Assembly: GCA_903835275.1 (NCBI GenBank)
Contig: CAILMK010000053.1
Location: 1 to 7,100 of the forward strand
Origin: an uncultured bacterium
GTDB taxonomy: Bacteria; Bacteroidota; Bacteroidia; CAILMK01
Direction of reading: 5' to 3'
DNA: 7,100 bases
In this document: in pieces, positions 5,165-7,100 of the stretch
Position numbering within the stretch: the first letter of the stretch is position 1
How the letters are laid out: each line of letters starts with the position of its first letter
The notes under the pieces: model-generated
Seen by the model: the letters and a program-made list of their open reading frames with translations, nothing else
The model's database searches: none
What the model was told of the DNA's origin: nothing
Program-made: the position numbers and the translations under genes

Positions 5165-5542
5165 ATGATTGAATTAAAGTATAAAGAAATTACAGGCGAT
5201 ATAATAGGATGCGCCCTTGAAGTCCATAAATTTTTAGGGAATGGTTTTCAGGAAGTCATTTATCAGCGCGCACTTGCCTTGGAATTGAGCAACAAAGGAC
5301 TTGATTTCAGACGTGAATTAGAAGTGCCCATTTATTACAAGGAATACAAAGAAGAGATTGGCACACGTCGCGCTGATTTTTTTGTAGAAGGGAAAATATT
5401 AGTAGAACTGAAAGCGGTAATAACCTTGGAAGACGTTCATCTGGCACAAATTCTTAATTATCTTAAAGCATATAAAATTGAAGTTGGTTTACTTATCAAT
5501 TTCGGATCAAAGAGTATGCAATTCAAGCGGGTTGTTTTGTAA
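5165..5542 (+). CDS. GxxExxY protein (PD-(D/E)XK nuclease-like)
   Basis: Member of the GxxExxY family (TIGR04256), small proteins related to the PD-(D/E)XK nuclease superfamily; no cellular role is established to my knowledge. The naming motif is G27-F-Q-E30-V-I-Y33, preceded by the typical ALEVHKFLGNG stretch (17-27). The nuclease-like core follows: R69-A-D71 with E81-L-K83 (D...ExK), then DVHLAQILNYLKA (90-102) and the terminal GLLINFGSKSMQFKRVVL block (108-125). At 125 residues it is complete and all key residues are intact, so activity is possible. The ATG at 5165 begins the usual start of the family (a short lead before the E-ITGDIIG helix). It is the only gene between inverted repeats and has its own candidate promoter. 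It could act in repeat maintenance, in defence, or be selfish; the sequence does not decide. Confidence 0.88.
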   Translation: MIELKYKEITGDIIGCALEVHKFLGNGFQEVIYQRALALELSNKGLDFRRELEVPIYYKEYKEEIGTRRADFFVEGKILVELKAVITLEDVHLAQILNYLKAYKIEVGLLINFGSKSMQFKRVVL

Positions 5543-5574
5543 GCGATGTCTTAATAGGGGGATTCTTTGAATTA

Positions 5575-5615
5575 AAAAATCCGTGTTCTTCGTGCAATCC
5601 TCTAAATCCGTGATT
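5575..5615 (+). repeat. Right inverted repeat of the GxxExxY cassette (repeat B)
   Basis: It begins AAAAATCCGTGTTCTTCGTG and ends AATCCGTGATT, inverted relative to 5089-5129 (33 of 41). The 9-mer AAATCCGTG occurs here at 5577 and 5604 and again at 5627, where AAATCCGTGGCTCA repeats 5604-5617 with two mismatches. The repeat is therefore partly built from a shorter unit and extends in degraded form to about 5640. Confidence 0.75.
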
Positions 5616-5683
5616 CAGATATGCGCAAATCCGTGGCTCATACACCTTGTCTGTCAACCACTTAAAAAATAATTGAAAAAATA

Positions 5684-5716
5684 TTTGTTAGGTAACTTAA
5701 AAGTTACCTAACTTTG
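5684..5716 (+). promoter_or_regulatory. Promoter of the SRPBCC-ArsR-SRPBCC operon
   Basis: TTTG at 5684-5687 (-33 element) and TAACTTTG at 5709-5716 (-7 element) are separated by 21 bases, a good fit to the Bacteroidota housekeeping promoter. Transcription would start near 5722-5724, giving a leader of about 17 bases to the ATG at 5740. The first operator fills the space between the two elements. Confidence 0.75.
5688..5711. promoter_or_regulatory. Operator 1 (perfect palindrome)
   Basis: TTAGGTAACTT, two bases, AAGTTACCTAA: arms of 11 bases with no mismatch. It lies between the -33 and -7 elements and overlaps the start of the latter, so a bound dimer would block RNA polymerase. The size and symmetry suit a winged-helix dimer such as the ArsR-type protein encoded in the same operon. 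Confidence 0.75.
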
Positions 5717-5737
5717 CGTAACTTTTAAGTTACCTAA
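5716..5737. promoter_or_regulatory. Operator 2 (second palindrome over the transcription start)
   Basis: GTAACTT (5718-5724), TT, AAGTTAC (5727-5733) form a perfect 7-base inverted repeat. The right half continues as CCTAA, making it identical to the right arm of operator 1 over 11 bases; the left half keeps only GTAACTT. It covers the predicted transcription start and ends two bases before the ATG. The centre is 26 bases from that of operator 1. Confidence 0.7.
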
Positions 5738-5739
5738 TT

Positions 5740-6192
5740 ATGAGCAAAGAAATTAAACACAACCTATTCTTCGAGCATAGCCCGGAAGTTGTCTGGGACT
5801 ATCTCACCAAGCCTGAACTTATAGAGCAATGGCTGATGAAAAATTCTTTCCAACCCAAAGTGGGATGTCAGTTCCAATTTTTTATGAGTCCCATGCCGGA
5901 CCATAAATTTGACGGTAATATGCATTGTACCGTAGTGGAACTTATCCCTCTGAAAAAACTTACTTATACATGGAAATGTGGCCCCGGTGACGGATCAATA
6001 AATCTTGATTCAGTCGTCACGTGGACACTTCATGAAAGAGATAATGGAACCGAACTCCAATTGGTACATGATGGATTCAAAATTTTGGAAGATTACTTTA
6101 TGTTCACTGCTATGAATGCAGGTTGGTTGATGAACATGCAAAAAATTCCTACACTAATTAATAACGCAAAAAATGACACAGGCAAATCTTGA
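5740..6192 (+). CDS. SRPBCC / AHSA1-domain protein
   Basis: Single-domain START/Bet v1-like (SRPBCC, Activator of Hsp90 ATPase homologue 1-like) protein of 150 residues, the usual size. Such proteins form a hydrophobic pocket for small ligands; the bacterial ones mostly have no known ligand. Seen here: the N-terminal strand and helix FFEHSPEVVWDYLTKPELIEQW (10-31), a central CTVVELIPLKKLTYTW strand pair (63-78), VVTWTLHERDNGTELQLVHDGF (92-113), and the long C-terminal helix with the NAGWLMNMQKIPTLINN end (126-142). It is the first gene of a three-gene operon directly behind the double operator, and its last 20 bases overlap the ArsR gene. It probably senses, carries or modifies the same compound that the repressor answers to, but that is inference from context. 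Confidence 0.88.
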   Translation: MSKEIKHNLFFEHSPEVVWDYLTKPELIEQWLMKNSFQPKVGCQFQFFMSPMPDHKFDGNMHCTVVELIPLKKLTYTWKCGPGDGSINLDSVVTWTLHERDNGTELQLVHDGFKILEDYFMFTAMNAGWLMNMQKIPTLINNAKNDTGKS

Positions 6193-6493
6193 CGCATTCC
6201 AGGTGATTGCTGATCCGAGCAGGCGGCAAATGTTGGTATTGCTTTCGAAGGAGAGCATGACCATAAATTCACTTGCTGAAAATTTTGACATGAGCCGTCC
6301 CGCGGTTTCCAAACATATCAAGATCATGTATACTGCCGGATTTATAACCATCACTGATGTAGGCAGGGAACGGTATTGTACACTCAAAAAGGATGGCTTT
6401 AGTGAGTTGCAGGAATGGATAGATTTCTTCGATAAATTCTGGATAAGCAAATTGAAGAAACTCGAAGCCCTGCTCAATAAAAAAACAAAATGA
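6173..6493 (+). CDS. ArsR-family winged-helix transcriptional repressor
   Basis: DNA-binding repressor of 106 residues, normal for ArsR/SmtB-type single-domain regulators. It shows the N-terminal helix DAFQVIADPSRRQMLVLL (7-24), the helix-turn-helix at about 29-50 (MTINSLAENFDMSRPAVSKH, recognition helix SRPAVSKHI), and the wing at about 57-71 (FITITDVGRERYCTL), ending in a C-terminal dimerisation helix. The metal-binding CxC motif of the classical sensors is absent from the helix preceding the recognition helix, and the only cysteine is C69. A non-metal signal, as in SdpR-like members, is therefore more likely. It overlaps the upstream SRPBCC gene by 20 bp and ends in ATGA shared with a possible start of the downstream one. 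Autoregulation through the two GTAACTT/AAGTTAC palindromes upstream of the operon is the obvious hypothesis. Confidence 0.9.
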   Translation: MTQANLDAFQVIADPSRRQMLVLLSKESMTINSLAENFDMSRPAVSKHIKIMYTAGFITITDVGRERYCTLKKDGFSELQEWIDFFDKFWISKLKKLEALLNKKTK

Positions 6494-6534
6494 ATTATTC
6501 ACATAAATTGTATTCACCAATAAAATTAATTACA

Positions 6535-6969
6535 ATGAACAATCAGAATTATCACAGCAGTATAGCTGCAAACGTTACCCCTAATGAAGCATTTGCGGGT
6601 ATTGCCAATGTAGGAGCCTGGTGGGCAAAAAGTTTCAAGGGAAGTGCCCTTAAAAAGGGAGATACTTTCACCGTTGATTTTGGTAAAACAAATGTAGCTT
6701 TTGAAATTATTGAAGCCGTTCCGGAAAAGAAATCGGTGTGGAAAGTTACCGATTGCTACCTTGACTGGCTAAATGACAAGACTGAATGGAAGAATAACGA
6801 AATTGTCTGGGAGATTTCTTCCAAGAATGGCGCGACTCAAATTGACATGACGCATGTTGGATTAACACCGGATGTGGAATGTTATAATGATTGCTTTGCC
6901 GGATGGAACGGACATATAAATGGAAGCTTGAAGAATCTGCTCAATGATGGAAAAGGAAAGCCTGAGTGA
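6535..6969 (+). CDS. Second SRPBCC / AHSA1-like protein
   Basis: START/Bet v1-like protein, 144 residues from the start chosen here. Features are NYHSSIAANVTPNEAFAGIANVGAWWAKSF at the N-terminus (given in parts: strand, then helix with the family's WW), a FEIIEAVPEKKSVWKVTD strand pair, IVWEISSKNGATQIDMTHVGL, and the C-terminal helix WNGHINGSLKNLLNDGKG. An in-frame ATG at 6490 overlaps the ArsR stop codon (ATGA), and would add 15 residues (MNYSHKLYSPIKLIT) that do not resemble the family. I prefer ATG 6535, where the protein begins as its relatives do; coupling from 6490 remains possible. It is only distantly similar to the first SRPBCC gene of the operon, so this is not a recent duplication. 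A ligand or enzymatic role cannot be given. Repeat B starts seven bases after the stop. Confidence 0.85.
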   Translation: MNNQNYHSSIAANVTPNEAFAGIANVGAWWAKSFKGSALKKGDTFTVDFGKTNVAFEIIEAVPEKKSVWKVTDCYLDWLNDKTEWKNNEIVWEISSKNGATQIDMTHVGLTPDVECYNDCFAGWNGHINGSLKNLLNDGKGKPE

Positions 6970-6976
6970 TTTTTTG

Positions 6977-7016
6977 AAAAATCCGTGTTTTCTGTGTAAT
7001 CAATTCAATCCGTTCC
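6977..7016 (+). repeat. Third copy of repeat B
   Basis: Starts AAAAATCCGTGTTTTCTGTG and matches the right repeat of the GxxExxY cassette (5575-5615) at 29 of 40 positions in the same orientation. No partner copy or gene is attached within the window. It lies seven bases after the last operon gene. Confidence 0.65.
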
Positions 7017-7027
7017 GCCAAGGCGGA
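7014..7027. repeat. Short palindrome TCCGCC-AA-GGCGGA
   Basis: Perfect inverted repeat with 6-base arms directly following repeat B and preceding the terminator. It may be another dispersed element or a minor mRNA 3' hairpin. Confidence 0.5.
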
Positions 7028-7036
7028 CAGACAAAC

Positions 7037-7069
7037 AAAAAAAGCCCCGCAATAATGCGGGGCTTTTTT
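7037..7069. terminator. Bidirectional intrinsic terminator
   Basis: A7 (7037-7043), stem GCCCCGCA (7044-7051), loop ATAA, stem TGCGGGGC (7056-7063), T6 (7064-7069). The GC-rich 8-bp stem has a T-tract on either strand, extended by A-T pairing. It can end the SRPBCC-ArsR operon from the left and the tRNA transcript from the right, whose 3' end is about ten bases away. Confidence 0.92.
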
Positions 7070-7072
7070 CTG

Positions 7073-7100
7073 TGGGCCCACCTGGGCTTGAACCAGGGAC
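7073..7100 (-). tRNA. tRNA 3' end, cut by the window edge
   Basis: On the minus strand the sequence reads CCTGG-TTCAAGC-CCAGG, a perfect 5-bp T-stem with a canonical 7-base T-loop. TGGGCCC (3' half of the acceptor stem, implying GGGCCCA at the 5' end) and discriminator A follow. CCA is not encoded. The anticodon lies outside the window; an acceptor stem of this kind is compatible with elongator tRNA-Met or tRNA-Ile, but the isotype cannot be assigned. An intrinsic terminator follows at once. Confidence 0.85.

Larger units (their letters stand above)
5089..5615. mobile_element. Candidate GxxExxY cassette between inverted repeats
   Basis: A unit of 527 bases: a 41-base repeat, a TATTTTTG promoter element, one GxxExxY gene, and the repeat in inverted orientation. 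A third copy of the repeat, without a gene, is at 6977-7016. No transposase and no clear target duplication were seen. The organisation parallels the GIY-YIG unit at 3376-3782. That it moves is inference. Confidence 0.4.

Noticed and set aside
6154..6520. Minus-strand open frames opposite the ArsR gene
   Set aside because: They are mirrors of the ArsR coding sequence, whose helix-turn-helix is unambiguous.
6490..6534. Upstream start (ATG 6490) for the second SRPBCC gene
   Set aside because: The ATGA overlap is attractive, but the 15 extra residues do not resemble the family, whereas ATG 6535 gives a normal N-terminus. Kept only as an alternative.

Overview
The window looks like a chromosomal segment of a Bacteroidota bacterium, probably Chitinophagia or Sphingobacteriia-like. 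This rests on several TAnnTTTG-type -7 promoter elements, the AT-rich composition, and family content (DUF4136 lipoprotein, stand-alone PurS, GxxExxY protein, M28 exopeptidase with Sec signal, AHSA1/ArsR cluster). The lineage is an inference, since no 16S or other strong taxonomic marker is present.

Layout, left to right. Bases 1-214 hold short repeats: a copy of a dispersed repeat, four tandem GTSGACN heptamers and a long hairpin. An acyl-CoA dehydrogenase (215-1351, minus) follows and diverges from a DUF4136 lipoprotein (1538-2140, plus). A GC-rich palindromic REP-like element (about 2155-2250) separates these from a two-gene unit. That unit is pssA (phosphatidylserine synthase, GTG start directly behind a promoter element) and purS (purine synthesis), which overlap by 23 bp. 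Next comes a small GIY-YIG nuclease gene between inverted repeats, then a secreted M28 metallopeptidase (3809-5089), then a GxxExxY / PD-(D/E)XK-like gene that also lies between inverted repeats. The right end is a compact SRPBCC - ArsR - SRPBCC operon (5740-6969) behind a promoter overlaid by two near-identical palindromic operators. A bidirectional terminator and the 3' end of a minus-strand tRNA close the window.

The most notable structure is that two unrelated small nuclease-fold genes are each packaged alone between imperfect inverted repeats of about 40 bp: GIY-YIG, 31/40 identical, 3376-3782; GxxExxY, 33/41 identical, 5089-5615. Each repeat family also has an additional solo copy in the window (134-154 and 6977-7016). 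The cassettes flank the M28 gene on both sides. This resembles non-autonomous or nuclease-associated repeat cassettes and is the best candidate here for an under-described system. The GIY-YIG copy appears to be decaying, with an in-frame TAA just upstream of the GTG used as its start.

The second point of interest is the self-contained regulatory circuit at 5684-6969. Four half-sites of GTAACTT/AAGTTAC lie between the -33 and -7 elements and over the transcription start. They are probably bound by the ArsR-type repressor encoded as the middle gene, which lacks an obvious metal-binding cysteine motif.
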